NCBI RefSeq assembly: GCF_001536285.1
Contig: NZ_FAOZ01000001.1
Span: forward strand, 62,001 to 126,000
Reading direction: 5' to 3'
Origin: Parafrankia irregularis
GTDB taxonomy: Bacteria; Actinomycetota; Actinomycetes; Frankiales; Frankiaceae
Length of the DNA stretch: 64,000 nt
The position numbers were made by a program, and so were the translations under genes. The notes beneath the pieces were generated by a model. That model had not been told where the DNA came from and made no database searches. It was given only the letters and a program-made list of their open reading frames with translations. Shown in pieces: positions 51,427-60,900 of the stretch; within the stretch, counting starts at the first letter, position 1, and every line of letters starts with the position of its first letter.

Positions 51427-52881
51427 GTGACGGTCGATCACCCCGTCAGGTCGGAAGCAACCATGTCAACGCCGCGAGAAACGCGCCCGGCCGACACCGC
51501 GCCGAGCAGGCCGGAAGGTGCGCGTGAATGGGCGCCGGGCGACCCGCGCCCGCCCGGTTTGGACTGGCCGCCGGAGGTCGAAAAGGCATCCCGTGATCTT
51601 CTTGTCGAGCTTTTCGGGACGGATCCCGCGGTCCGGGTCGAGATGTGGGACGGCTTCGCGTTGGGGCCGCGGACGTCGACGCGGGTACTGATCCGCAACC
51701 CGCATGCGCTGCGCCGGGCGCTCTCCCACCCGGGTGAGCTGGGATTCGCCCGCGCCTTCGTCGCCGGTGACATCGAGATCGACGGCGAAGACGGAGCCAG
51801 GGGCGACATCTTCGAGGCGCTGGCCCTGCGCAAGCAGATGGCGACGATGCGCCCGTCGGCGGCGGTTGCACGGGCGGCGGTCGTACTGGCCAAACAGTTC
51901 GGGGTGCGTCCGCCGGAGCCGCCGCCGGAGGAGGCCCGCCTGCGGGGACGTCTACACAGCCGCGCCCGGGACGCGGCGGCGATCTCGCATCACTACGACG
52001 TCTCGAACGAGTTCTATCGGCTCGTTCTGGGTGAGTCGATGACCTACTCCTGCGCGGTGTGGGAGCCGCAGGCCGCAGAGGGTCCGCTGCCGGCGGGGCT
52101 CGCCGGGGCGCAGGCGGCGAAGCATGAGCTGGTCTGCCGCAAGCTCGGGCTGCGGCCCGGTGAGCGGCTGCTGGACGTCGGCTGTGGCTGGGGCAGCATG
52201 GTGCTGCACGCGGCCCGCCATCACGGGGTCCACGCCGTGGGCATCACGATCTCCGAGGAGCAGGCCGCGCTGGCCCGCCGCCGGGTGGCGGAGGCCGGGC
52301 TGGGCGACCGGATCGAGATCCGCCTGCAGGACTACCGGGAGATCACGGACGGCCCGTTCGACGCGATCAGCTCGGTGGGGATGGTCGAGCATGTCGGCCG
52401 GGCCAAGCTGCCAACGTACTTCGAGAACCTGTTCCGCCTGCTGCGCCCGGGAGGGCGGCTGCTCAACCACGGGATCTCGTTCCCCGGTGACCCGGCCGGC
52501 GCCGCCCGCCGGCGCCCCCGGATCGGGCCGGTCCCGCTGCCCGAGAACGCCGACTTCCTGCACCGCTACGTCTTCCCGGACGGTGAGCTGCACGAGATCG
52601 GCACGCTGGTCACGCTGATGCAGGGCGGCGGGTTCGAGGTGCGCCACGTCGAGAACCTGCGTGAGCACTACGCACTGACCCTGCGGGCGTGGGTCACCAA
52701 CCTGGAGCAGCGGTGGGACGAGGCCGTCGCCATGGTCGGCGCCGGCCGGGCCCGGGTATGGCGGCTGTACATGGCCGGGTCGGCGCTCAGCTTCGAAGGT
52801 GGCTTCTCGCAGATCCACCAGGTGCTGGGTGTGCGCCCCGACGGCGGCGACGCACACCAGCCACTGCGTCCGTCCTACTGA
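51427..52881 (+). CDS. Cyclopropane-fatty-acyl-phospholipid synthase family methyltransferase
   Basis: A 484-residue CFA synthase-type enzyme. The N-terminal domain (about 25-130) includes TRVLIRNPHALRRALSHPGE and FARAFVAGDIEIDGEDGA; the methyltransferase domain has ISHHYDVSNEFYRLVLGESM, YSCAVW, motif I LLDVGCGWGSMVLHAA, and the family Glu/His region SSVGMVEHVG. It adds a methylene or methyl group to lipid acyl double bonds using SAM. GTG 51427 follows GGAGGA; ATG 51463 is the alternative. It is convergent with the aldehyde dehydrogenase, 27 bp apart. Confidence 0.9.
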   Translation: MTVDHPVRSEATMSTPRETRPADTAPSRPEGAREWAPGDPRPPGLDWPPEVEKASRDLLVELFGTDPAVRVEMWDGFALGPRTSTRVLIRNPHALRRALSHPGELGFARAFVAGDIEIDGEDGARGDIFEALALRKQMATMRPSAAVARAAVVLAKQFGVRPPEPPPEEARLRGRLHSRARDAAAISHHYDVSNEFYRLVLGESMTYSCAVWEPQAAEGPLPAGLAGAQAAKHELVCRKLGLRPGERLLDVGCGWGSMVLHAARHHGVHAVGITISEEQAALARRRVAEAGLGDRIEIRLQDYREITDGPFDAISSVGMVEHVGRAKLPTYFENLFRLLRPGGRLLNHGISFPGDPAGAARRRPRIGPVPLPENADFLHRYVFPDGELHEIGTLVTLMQGGGFEVRHVENLREHYALTLRAWVTNLEQRWDEAVAMVGAGRARVWRLYMAGSALSFEGGFSQIHQVLGVRPDGGDAHQPLRPSY

Positions 52882-52908
52882 GTGGGCCCGGCCTGCGCAG
52901 GCCCGCGC

Positions 52909-54510
52909 TCAGCCGCGCAGGCGGAAGCTGAGGTCTGCGGCGGGGACGGTGACGTCCATCTGGGCTTTCTGCAGGCGGCCGGAGAGCTCCCAGGTCAGTG
53001 ACTGCCAGCGGGTCATCTGGTCGAGGACCCACTGGCCGGACTGGCGGGCGCCGTTGCCGGACCGCCCGTTGCCGCCGAACGGCAGGTGCGCCTCCGCGCC
53101 GGAGGTCGACGTGTTCACGCTGACCATGCCGGCGCGGATGCCGCGGCGGAAGCGCCGTACTGTCACCGGGTCACCGGTGAAGATCGACGAGGACAGGCCG
53201 TAGCCGGGCAGGTTGGCGAGCTCGATGGCCTCCTCCAGGTTGCGGTAGCTGGTCAGGCCGACGAGGGGCCCGAAGGTCTCCTCGGTGAACAGGTCGTCGT
53301 CGGGGCGCACGCCGTCGACCATCACCGGGTGGTAGTACAGGCCGGTCTCGGGGTTGCCGAGGAAGCCCTGGCGCGGGCTGGACGGGCCGATCCGGCCGAG
53401 TGCGGTGGAGCCGAACGGCTGGTGGTGGTCGCGGATGTGCGCCAGGTGGTCCTCGAACCCGGCGGCGAACCGCGCGTCGAGCAGCGGTCCGTAGAGCACG
53501 TCGCGGGTCGGGTCGCCGATCGCCGCGGCGGCCAGCGCGGCGGTCATCCGGCGGCGGAACGCGCCGTGCACCGACTCGTGGGCGATCACCGTGCCGAGCG
53601 AGGTGCAGCGCTGGCCGGCGGTGCCGAAGCCGGCGAACAGCGCGGCGGCGACGGCGGCGTCGAGGTCGGCGTCCGGGGCGAGCACCATCGGGTTCTTGCC
53701 ACCGAGCTCCAGGCACGGGGCCTGCAGGTGCCGCCCGCACAGCGCGCCGATGAACCGGCCGACGGACGTCGAACCGGTGAATCCGACCTTGTCGACGAGG
53801 CCGGCGTCCAGGGCGCGTTCGAGGCCGACGGAGGTGGTGGGGCCGTCGGCGAGGACGAGGTTGGCGACTCCGGCGGGCACGCCGGCGGCGGTCATCAGGT
53901 CCATCAGCGCCGCGGCGCAGGCGGCGGCGTACTCGGCGGGCTTCCAGACGACGGAGTTGCCGGTGAGCAGCGCCGGGACCAGGTACCAGGACGGGACCGC
54001 CACCGGGAAATTCCCGGCGGTGATCACCATGGCGACGCCGAGCGGCTCCCGGTAGGTGAACAGTTCCCGGTCGGGCATCTCGGAGTCCACCGTCTGACCG
54101 TGGGGGCGGCGGCCCTCGGCGCGGAACAGGGTGCAGGTGTCGACGATCTCGCGGACCTCGCCGCGTGCCTCGGCGAGCGGCTTGCCGACCTCCCGGGTGA
54201 CCAGGCGTGCCAGCGCTTCGGCGTTCTCCTCGACGAGCCGTCCGAAGGCGCCGATGACCTCCCCGCGTACGGGTGCCGGGACCTGCGCCCATTCTCGCTG
54301 GGCGGCCCGGGCGGCCGCGGCGGCGGCGACGATGGACTCCGCGCCGTCGAGGACGACCTCGGCGACGACCTCGTCGAGGCGTGCCGGGTTCGTCGAGGTG
54401 ATCACCCGGGTGCCTTCCGGCGCGATACCGGACGGGCCGGCCGTCGCGTACAGGTCGTGCTGACGTCCACCGATCACCGCGGCCACCCGGCGGGGATGAA
54501 CGAGAGTCAT
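52909..54510 (-). CDS. Aldehyde dehydrogenase, probable piperideine-6-carboxylate dehydrogenase
   Basis: A 533-residue NAD(P)-dependent aldehyde dehydrogenase: VVWKPAEYAAACAAALM, FTGSTSVGRFIG, catalytic Glu in CLELGGKNPMVLAPDAD, nucleophile Cys in GTAGQRCTSLGT, and EETFGPLVGL. Its ATG overlaps the stop of the lysine 6-aminotransferase (ATGA). That pairing implies it oxidises piperideine-6-carboxylate (2-aminoadipate semialdehyde) to 2-aminoadipate. The substrate is inferred from context. Confidence 0.85.
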   Translation of the reverse strand: MTLVHPRRVAAVIGGRQHDLYATAGPSGIAPEGTRVITSTNPARLDEVVAEVVLDGAESIVAAAAAARAAQREWAQVPAPVRGEVIGAFGRLVEENAEALARLVTREVGKPLAEARGEVREIVDTCTLFRAEGRRPHGQTVDSEMPDRELFTYREPLGVAMVITAGNFPVAVPSWYLVPALLTGNSVVWKPAEYAAACAAALMDLMTAAGVPAGVANLVLADGPTTSVGLERALDAGLVDKVGFTGSTSVGRFIGALCGRHLQAPCLELGGKNPMVLAPDADLDAAVAAALFAGFGTAGQRCTSLGTVIAHESVHGAFRRRMTAALAAAAIGDPTRDVLYGPLLDARFAAGFEDHLAHIRDHHQPFGSTALGRIGPSSPRQGFLGNPETGLYYHPVMVDGVRPDDDLFTEETFGPLVGLTSYRNLEEAIELANLPGYGLSSSIFTGDPVTVRRFRRGIRAGMVSVNTSTSGAEAHLPFGGNGRSGNGARQSGQWVLDQMTRWQSLTWELSGRLQKAQMDVTVPAADLSFRLRG

Positions 54511-56048
54511 CGCTGTCCCTTCTGCTGCGTTGACGACGAGGGTGCTGGCGAGTCCTGCGCGGACGGCGCCGGCGCCGGCGACGGCGAAGGGGCCGGCGAC
54601 GGCGAAGGGGCCGGCGACGGCGTCGACGAGTCGGGCCCCGGGCTCGGCGCGCCGGTCTCGACACGTCTGATCCGGGTGCGCCCGAGCGAGGTGGCGACCC
54701 GGTCGAGGGCCGCCACGCCGCGCTCGAGCTCGTCGGCGCCGATGGTGAGGGCGGGCCGGAACCGCAGGGCCTGCTCGCCGGCGGGCAGCAGCAGCACCAG
54801 CTCGTCCTCGCGCAGCCGGCGGACGGCCTCGTCCCGCAGCGCGCTGTCCGCGACGTCGACGGCGCACAGCAGCCCGCGGCCGCGTGCGTTGCGCAGCAGC
54901 CGGGGGTGGCGTTCGACGACGTCCGTGAGCGCGGCGAGCAGGTCGGCGCCGAGTGTGGCCGCGCGGTCGAACAGCCGCTCGGACTCCATGATCTCCAGCA
55001 TCCGCCGGGACCGGACCATGTCGACGAGCCCGCCGCCCCAGGTGGAGCTGATCCGTCCCGGTACCCGGAAGACGTTGTCGGGGACCTCGTCGACCCGCCG
55101 CCCGGCCATCAGCCCGCCGAGCTGCACCTTCTTGCCGAAGACGACGATGTCGGGGCGCAGCCCGAGCTGGGTGTGCGCCCACGCGGAGCCGGTGGCGCCG
55201 ACGCCGGTCTGCACCTCGTCGACGATGAACAGCGCGTCGTGGCGTTCGCACAGCGCCGCCATCGCGCGCAGGAACTCGCCGCGCAGATGGTTGTCGCCGC
55301 CCTCCCCCTGGATGGGTTCGGCGAGGAAGCAGGCGATGTCGTGCGGGTGGCGGGCGAACGCGTCCTCGGCCTGGGCGAGGGCACGCCGCTCGGCGGCGAC
55401 GACCGCGTCGAGCGCCGCTCCGACGCAGGGGAAGGTCATCGCGGGGCAGTCGATACGCGGCCAGTCGAAGATCGGGAAGCGTGCGGTCTTGACCGGGTCG
55501 GTGTTGGTCACCGACAGCGTGTAGCCGCCGCGGCCGTGGAACGCCGAGCGCAGGTGCAGCACCCGCCGCCCGAGCTCGGCGGGACGTCCATGTGCCTCGT
55601 TGTGGCGGCTCTTCCAGTCGAAGGCGCATTTCAGCGCGTTCTCGACCGCGGCCGAGCCGCCTTCGACGAAGAACAGGTGGGGCAGCTGCGGGTCGCCGAG
55701 CACCCGGGTGAAGGTCTCGACGAACTCCGCGTACGCGACGGAGGCCATGTCCGGGTTCGCCGGCTTGTTGACCGCGACGCGGGCGAGCTCGGCGAGGAAG
55801 GCCGGATCGCGCACGAGCACCGGTGGGCTGACCCCGAGCGGCGCGGACGCGAAGAAGCTGTAGAGGTCCAGGTATCTGGTCCCGGTACGGGCGTCGACGA
55901 TCGTGCTGCCGGAGCTGGCCTCCAGATCGCAGACGACGTCGTATCCGTCGACGAGGACATGCCGGGACAGAACCGGGATCACGTCGGTGGGCCCGAGTTG
56001 GCCCCGGGTGCCTGTCGAGGTACCGAACTGGATGTGCCCAACCGCCAC
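54507..56048 (-). CDS. lat: L-lysine 6-aminotransferase (LAT)
   Basis: A 513-residue class III aminotransferase. Diagnostic LAT features: PTDVIPVLSRHVLVDGYDVV, ASSGSTIVDARTGTRYLDLY, LFFVEGGSAAVENALKCAFD, WKSRHNE, and the PLP Lys in VVFGKKVQLGGLMAG, matching the GKK of actinobacterial LATs. It converts L-lysine and 2-oxoglutarate to 2-aminoadipate semialdehyde and glutamate. The last 55 residues are a Pro/Ser/Ala repeat tail not normal for LAT, coded by an 18-bp tandem repeat. GTG 56048 follows AGGAGG. Coupled to the dehydrogenase downstream, it forms a lysine catabolic unit. No beta-lactam genes are nearby, so degradation or aminoadipate supply is likelier than antibiotic synthesis. Confidence 0.88.
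   Translation of the reverse strand: MAVGHIQFGTSTGTRGQLGPTDVIPVLSRHVLVDGYDVVCDLEASSGSTIVDARTGTRYLDLYSFFASAPLGVSPPVLVRDPAFLAELARVAVNKPANPDMASVAYAEFVETFTRVLGDPQLPHLFFVEGGSAAVENALKCAFDWKSRHNEAHGRPAELGRRVLHLRSAFHGRGGYTLSVTNTDPVKTARFPIFDWPRIDCPAMTFPCVGAALDAVVAAERRALAQAEDAFARHPHDIACFLAEPIQGEGGDNHLRGEFLRAMAALCERHDALFIVDEVQTGVGATGSAWAHTQLGLRPDIVVFGKKVQLGGLMAGRRVDEVPDNVFRVPGRISSTWGGGLVDMVRSRRMLEIMESERLFDRAATLGADLLAALTDVVERHPRLLRNARGRGLLCAVDVADSALRDEAVRRLREDELVLLLPAGEQALRFRPALTIGADELERGVAALDRVATSLGRTRIRRVETGAPSPGPDSSTPSPAPSPSPAPSPSPAPAPSAQDSPAPSSSTQQKGQR
54574..54622 (-). repeat. 18-bp tandem repeat coding the LAT tail
   Basis: About 2.7 copies of GCCGGCGACGGCGAAGGG (plus-strand reading) encode PSPAPS repeats in frame at the C-terminus of the aminotransferase. 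Confidence 0.8.
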
Positions 56049-56290
56049 GGTCCGCCTCCTCGCATGCCGATCGACCACTGCACTCCTGCCCCGCTCGCGT
56101 GCGCTCACGTGCCGCGCCCGCTGGCAGCTTCCTGCAGCGTCCCGGTTACCGGGCGGAACCGCGATCCGATCAACCTCCGGCACCTCGCGGAGGGCCTGCC
56201 ACGGCCCGCGCTGCCCGTCGGCCACCGCGGGTGAGAACATCGACATCTGGGACCAAACGGCACGAGACAGGAGACGAGGCCCAGGACGCG

Positions 56291-58006
56291 GTGCTGACCC
56301 CCCTGACCACGGACGATCCGCAACAGATCGGGCCCTACCAGCTCACCAACCGCATCGGCGCGGGCGGAATGGGCGTCGTCTATCTCGGCTTCACCGACGA
56401 CGGCCGGGCCGCCGCGGTCAAGGTACCGGCCACGGCCCTCGTGGGCGACCCGAATTTCCGCTCCCGCTTCCGCCAGGAGGTCGCGGCCGCGAGCCGGGTC
56501 CGCGGCCGGACGGTCGCCGCCGTCCTCGACTCCGACGCGACCGGGCCACGCCCATGGCTGGCGACCGAGTACGTGGAGGGGCGCAGCCTCTCCGAGGCGG
56601 TGCTGGCGCGCGGCCCGTTCGACGAGCGTCTCGTGACCGCGGTCGCCGTCGGGCTGGCCGACGCGCTGGTGTCCATCCACGCGGCCGGGGTCGTCCACCG
56701 TGACCTGAAACCGGCGAACATCCTGCTCGCCTGGGACGGTCCGCGCGTCATCGACTTCGGCGTCGCCCGGGACGACGCCACCACCTCGCTCACCCGGACC
56801 GGCAGCCTCGTCGGCACGATGGCCTGGATGGCACCCGAGCAGTTGCGCGGCGAACGCGCCGGCCCGGCGGCGGACATCTTCGCCTGGGGCGCCTGCGTGG
56901 CGTTCGCGGCGGCGGGGCGGCCCGCCTTCCGCGGCGAGCAGCCGCAGGCCGTCGCGCTCGCGATTCTCAACGGCGCACCGGACCTGGAGAACCTGCCGCC
57001 TCTGGTGGCACCGCAGGTTCACGCCGCGTTACGCAAGAACCCGCAGGCCCGTCCGGGCGCCGCCGAGATCCTGGCGAACCTGCTGGGCCGGCCGGCGGAC
57101 GCCCCGACCGACCCGGCCGAGACCGGCCGGCTGATGCGGAGCTGGTGGAGTCCGCCGCCCGGGACCGAGCAGGCCCCGCATCCGCCCCCACCCCGACCTC
57201 GGCCCACGCACACGCCCATGCCGGGGCCCGCACGGGCACCGCGTCCACAGGCACCCCCGCCGATGCGTGCACCCGCGCATCCGCGGGAGGGACAGCACCC
57301 ATACCCGCGCGACGGGCAGCCGGCACTTCCGGCGAACAGACAGCCTCCTCGTCCTCGTGGCGGGCAGCCGGCACGCCCGCGGGACGGGCAGCCCGCGCCA
57401 CGGGCGCGGCGACGGGCGCTGCCCGTCGCCGCGCTCCTCGCGCTGGGGCTGCTGCTGGCCGCCGGCGGCGCGGTCAGCGGCGCGCTGCTGATGTCGCACC
57501 GGAATCAGGGCGCCACCGGCACGGCCGCCACCCTGACGCCGACCCCCGGCTCCCCGGGCAGCCCGTCCGCGACGGCCAGCCCGGCCGGCTCCGCGACCGG
57601 GCCGTCGGCCTCCGCGACGACCACCCAGCCCGCGCGGATCATGTCCGCCGACGAGGCTGCCCGCGAGGTCCGGAAGCAGGGCTACACCCCCGACATGGGC
57701 TCCTACGACCCGCAACGGATGCTGAACCTCGTGCGCGGTACCCGGGAGAACGGCGGCCGGCAGCAGGAGATCGCGTTCGTCTTCGCCGACGGCGAGTACC
57801 AGGGCACCGACACACGGGATCCGAGCACGAGCATCAGCGTGGAGCCGCTGTCATCCGTCGAGGCCGCGGTGACGTACCGGACCTACCCCGCGGGCGGTTC
57901 GACGCCTACCGGTTCGGCGGTCGTCCGGTTCAGCTGGAACGGAACCAAGCTGCTCACCGACGGCCAATTCCCGACCGCGGACCCGGCGCTACCGGATCAT
58001 CGTTGA
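56291..58006 (+). CDS. Membrane Ser/Thr protein kinase with LppP/LprE-like extracellular domain
   Basis: The 571-residue kinase has IGAGGMGVVYLGF, VHRDLKPANILLAW, VIDFGVARDD and GTMAWMAPEQLRGERAG in residues 12-280. A Pro/Arg/Gln-rich linker, one membrane helix (VAALLALGLLLAAGGAVSGA, about 380-400), a Ser/Thr/Pro stretch and an extracellular domain (GYTPDMGSYDPQRMLNLVRG, IAFVFADGEYQGTD) resembling the LppP/LprE lipoprotein family follow. GTG 56291 is chosen because VLTPL plus PYQL matches the start of the paralogue at 58311. Divergent from LAT. Ligand unknown. Confidence 0.88.
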   Translation: MLTPLTTDDPQQIGPYQLTNRIGAGGMGVVYLGFTDDGRAAAVKVPATALVGDPNFRSRFRQEVAAASRVRGRTVAAVLDSDATGPRPWLATEYVEGRSLSEAVLARGPFDERLVTAVAVGLADALVSIHAAGVVHRDLKPANILLAWDGPRVIDFGVARDDATTSLTRTGSLVGTMAWMAPEQLRGERAGPAADIFAWGACVAFAAAGRPAFRGEQPQAVALAILNGAPDLENLPPLVAPQVHAALRKNPQARPGAAEILANLLGRPADAPTDPAETGRLMRSWWSPPPGTEQAPHPPPPRPRPTHTPMPGPARAPRPQAPPPMRAPAHPREGQHPYPRDGQPALPANRQPPRPRGGQPARPRDGQPAPRARRRALPVAALLALGLLLAAGGAVSGALLMSHRNQGATGTAATLTPTPGSPGSPSATASPAGSATGPSASATTTQPARIMSADEAAREVRKQGYTPDMGSYDPQRMLNLVRGTRENGGRQQEIAFVFADGEYQGTDTRDPSTSISVEPLSSVEAAVTYRTYPAGGSTPTGSAVVRFSWNGTKLLTDGQFPTADPALPDHR

Positions 58007-58310
58007 CCCATCCCGCGCCCCAGACGAACGCAACACAGGAAAAAGTCACCTTTAGGCCAAAAAAATGTGACCAGCACAACGAAGTCACCCGGACGGGCCT
58101 ACCGCTATTCGGGTACCGATGTTGGGATGGTGATACATCGGGCCGAGCCGCACGGAATAGCAACGGTCTCGACAACGCGGGTACTCGTTCGAGGGTGCCC
58201 AGGGCAGTAGCCGGTAGTCAGTAGTGAGTAGCCAGTTCAGCAGTGAGTAGCCAGTAGCGAGTGCCAGGACAGACATTCCAGCCCACCCGGGCCGGTCACG
58301 AGGGGGAACG
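58007..58310 (+). other. Spacer between paralogous kinase genes, with short repeats
   Basis: 304 bp without a gene. At 58020-58080 it is AT-richer and holds GTCAC...GTGAC around a run of A. At 58203-58262 the words GTAGTCAGTAGTGAG and AGTGAGTAGCCAGT recur; the 14-mer AGTGAGTAGCCAGT occurs exactly twice (58223 and 58242). A promoter for the second kinase is likely here. Confidence 0.5.
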
Positions 58311-60410
58311 GTGCTGACACCGCTGGTGGCGGGGGACCCTCGGCGCATCGGCCCGTTCGAGATCCACAACAGGATCGGCGCCGGCGGCATGGGCTCGGTC
58401 TACCTGGGCTTCACCGCCGAGGGGCGGGCCGCCGCGGTGAAGGTGCCCGCCGAGGGCCTGGCCGGCGATCCGGAGTTCCGCGCCCGGTTCCGCCGCGAGG
58501 TGGAGGCCGCCCGCCGGGTACGCGGCCGTGCCGTCGCCGCCGTCGTCGACGCCGACCCGGACGCGAGCTCGCCCTGGATGGCCGTCGAATACGTCGAAGG
58601 CACCAGCCTCGCCGACGCGGTCATCCGGCACGGCCCACTGGAGCGGCGGCTCCTGCACGGCTTCGGGGTGGGCCTCGCCGACGCGCTCGTCGCCATCCAC
58701 GCGGTCGGGGTCGTCCACCGGGATCTCAAGCCGACCAACATCCTGCTCGCCTGGGACGGACCGAAGGTGATCGACTTCGGGATCGCCCGGGCCAGCGGCA
58801 CACCGACCCACACGCACACCGGAATCCTCGTCGGCACACCGTCGTGGATGGCCCCCGAGCAGCTGCGCGGCGAACGCGCCACCCCGGCGGCCGACGTGTT
58901 CGCCTGGGGAGCCTGCGTCACCTACGCGGCGACCGGCCATCCCCCGTTCGGCACCGGTGACCCGGCGGACGTGCTGACCGTGCTGCACCGCGACGAACAG
59001 CCCGACCTCGCCGGGGTCCCGGCGAACCTGATGGGCGCGGTGCGGGCGACCCTGTCCCGCCGGCCGGAGGACCGGCCGACCGCGGTGGAGCTGGTCCGCA
59101 GCCTCGTCTCCGACGTCGCGGGCGACGGCGTCCCGGATCCGTCCCGGGTCGCCGCGAACGCGCAGACCTCCTGGCAGTGGGATCCGCACGCGCCGGCCGC
59201 GCCGGCTCCGCGGCCGCCGGACGCACCAGGCGCGCTCGGCGGCGGCCAGGCCGGAGGCGCTGGCGGGGCTGGCGGCGCCAGCGGCGTTGCCGGGGCCGGG
59301 GCCGCTGCCGGGGGCGCCCACGCCGGCGGACCCGGTCGTTCCGGCGCCGCACGGACACCCGCGGTCGGGGCGGCCGCGGCGGCCGGCCGAGCGGGGTCGC
59401 GCGCCATCGACCGGCCCACCCAGCCGCTGACCGCCCGGCCCGACCTCCCGTTCTGGGAGGAGCCGCCCGGCGGGGACTCCTCGCTCGGCACCATCCCGGT
59501 GCCGAGGCTGACCGGCCTGATCGACCCGCGAAACGAGGTCACCGACCCGTCGATCCGGCCACGCGCCGGCGCCACCGCACCGGCCCACGCCGCCACCGGA
59601 ACCGGAACCGGCACGACAGCCGGAACCGGAACCGGAACCGGCGCGAAGCCGGCCACAGCGGGAACCAGATCTGCCGGCAAACCAGCCGCTGCAAGCTCGG
59701 CGGCCACGGCAGCCAAGCCTGCCAAGACGGCGGGCGGGGCCCGGCCCACGGTGCCGACGGGCGGAGTTCCCACCGCCGGCACCGCCAAGTCCGCCACCGC
59801 CGACCCGCATGACCCGGGAACCCCGTCACGGGCCTCCCAGCCGGTTGTCGCCGGTGCGGGTGGAGACGGGCAGCCACTGTGGGCCGGCTGGCCGCCGGCG
59901 GCACGGCTGTTCCTGGCGAAACTGACCACCACCCGGCGACGGGACCGGGCTGCCATGGTCGCCGCCGTCGTCGCGCTCGGAATCGTCGTCGGAGCCGTCG
60001 TCGCGCTGACCGCCATGGACAGCCAGCGCGCCGAGGGCAGTCCGGGTCCAACCGCCCCGGAGCCGTCCTCGTCGCTGGGCGTCACGACAAGCCCCGTGTT
60101 CACGCCGGCGTCCCAGCCTGCCGCGGTCGTCACGCTCGCCGCCGCGCACACGAGCCGTCCCAACGGCTGGCCGGACGAGCTTGCCATGGTCGACGAGGCG
60201 GGCGCGGGCCCCGGCCACGCTGCCGGTCAGCCCGACGACCCGCGCACCCAGCCGGCGCCGCAGGCCTCCCCGACCGGCAGTGTCTCCCCCACCCCCGACG
60301 CCCCGGCGCCGACGAGCACGAGCGGCTCACCGAAGCCGACCTCGACCCCGTGCCCCTCGAACGGACGGGTGGACGAGCTCACCACCAACGCCACCATCAG
60401 CCCCTGCTGA
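58311..60410 (+). CDS. Membrane Ser/Thr protein kinase
   Basis: A 699-residue kinase paralogous to the one upstream: IGAGGMGSVYLGF, VHRDLKPTNILLAW, VIDFGIARASG, GTPSWMAPEQLRGERA in the first 275 residues. A long Ala/Gly/Thr-rich linker (with GTGTG repeats from an ACCGGA tandem repeat near 59600) leads to a membrane helix (AAVVALGIVVGAVVALTAM) and a short Ser/Pro-rich outer part without a recognised sensor. GTG 58311 follows GAGGGGGAA. Its end overlaps the convergent small membrane-protein gene by 14 bp. The pair probably arose by tandem duplication. Confidence 0.88.
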   Translation: MLTPLVAGDPRRIGPFEIHNRIGAGGMGSVYLGFTAEGRAAAVKVPAEGLAGDPEFRARFRREVEAARRVRGRAVAAVVDADPDASSPWMAVEYVEGTSLADAVIRHGPLERRLLHGFGVGLADALVAIHAVGVVHRDLKPTNILLAWDGPKVIDFGIARASGTPTHTHTGILVGTPSWMAPEQLRGERATPAADVFAWGACVTYAATGHPPFGTGDPADVLTVLHRDEQPDLAGVPANLMGAVRATLSRRPEDRPTAVELVRSLVSDVAGDGVPDPSRVAANAQTSWQWDPHAPAAPAPRPPDAPGALGGGQAGGAGGAGGASGVAGAGAAAGGAHAGGPGRSGAARTPAVGAAAAAGRAGSRAIDRPTQPLTARPDLPFWEEPPGGDSSLGTIPVPRLTGLIDPRNEVTDPSIRPRAGATAPAHAATGTGTGTTAGTGTGTGAKPATAGTRSAGKPAAASSAATAAKPAKTAGGARPTVPTGGVPTAGTAKSATADPHDPGTPSRASQPVVAGAGGDGQPLWAGWPPAARLFLAKLTTTRRRDRAAMVAAVVALGIVVGAVVALTAMDSQRAEGSPGPTAPEPSSSLGVTTSPVFTPASQPAAVVTLAAAHTSRPNGWPDELAMVDEAGAGPGHAAGQPDDPRTQPAPQASPTGSVSPTPDAPAPTSTSGSPKPTSTPCPSNGRVDELTTNATISPC

Positions 60411-60900
60411 CCGCCGGGGGCGAGGTCGGCGTCGGTGTCGTGGCCGGCGCGGCGGAGGCGCCGAAGCCCGCCACGCCGGACGCTGACGCGCGAGGGTACG
60501 CCGACGGGCTCGCGGTGTTCTCGGCCCCCGGCGCGGCGGAGCCGGAACCCGCGGCGGACGGGGTGAGGCTCGGATCCGGCGACAGGGTCGGCGTCGGATC
60601 GGCGCTGGGCTGGTCGCCGGGCAGGCCGGACGCCTGGGATGCCGTGGGCGCCGCCGACGTGCGCGGCCGCGATGTCGGTGTCGGCGTCGGTGTCGGGCTC
60701 GATGAGGCGAGCTGTTGCTGCTCTCGCCGGAGCTCGGTCCTGGCCTGCTCGACCGCCGCGTCGTAGGAGCGCGACACCGGCAACGACTGCGGCCGCACGA
60801 ACACGTAGAGGACGAACACGCCGACCAGCGCGGTGGTCAGCAGCGCCGTCGAGCGGCGCATCGGCAGACCCATCGGGAGTCGCATGGCCGGGCGTCTCAT
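60397..60900 (-). CDS. Small single-pass membrane protein with Pro/Ser/Thr-rich tail
   Basis: A 167-residue protein: a basic N-terminus, one membrane helix (STALLTTALVGVFVLYVFV), a charged segment (YDAAVEQARTELRREQQQ) that may form a coiled coil, then a Pro/Ser/Thr/Ala-rich extracellular tail. ATG 60900 overlaps the mscS stop (ATGA), so it is translated with the channel and may be its partner. I do not recognise a family. Confidence 0.65.
   Translation of the reverse strand: MRRPAMRLPMGLPMRRSTALLTTALVGVFVLYVFVRPQSLPVSRSYDAAVEQARTELRREQQQLASSSPTPTPTPTSRPRTSAAPTASQASGLPGDQPSADPTPTLSPDPSLTPSAAGSGSAAPGAENTASPSAYPRASASGVAGFGASAAPATTPTPTSPPAVSRG

Noticed and set aside
52890-52903. Short palindrome GGCCTGCGCAGGCC between CFA synthase and aldehyde dehydrogenase as terminator
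   Set aside because: Only 14 bp with no loop space; too weak to call, though its convergent position is suggestive.
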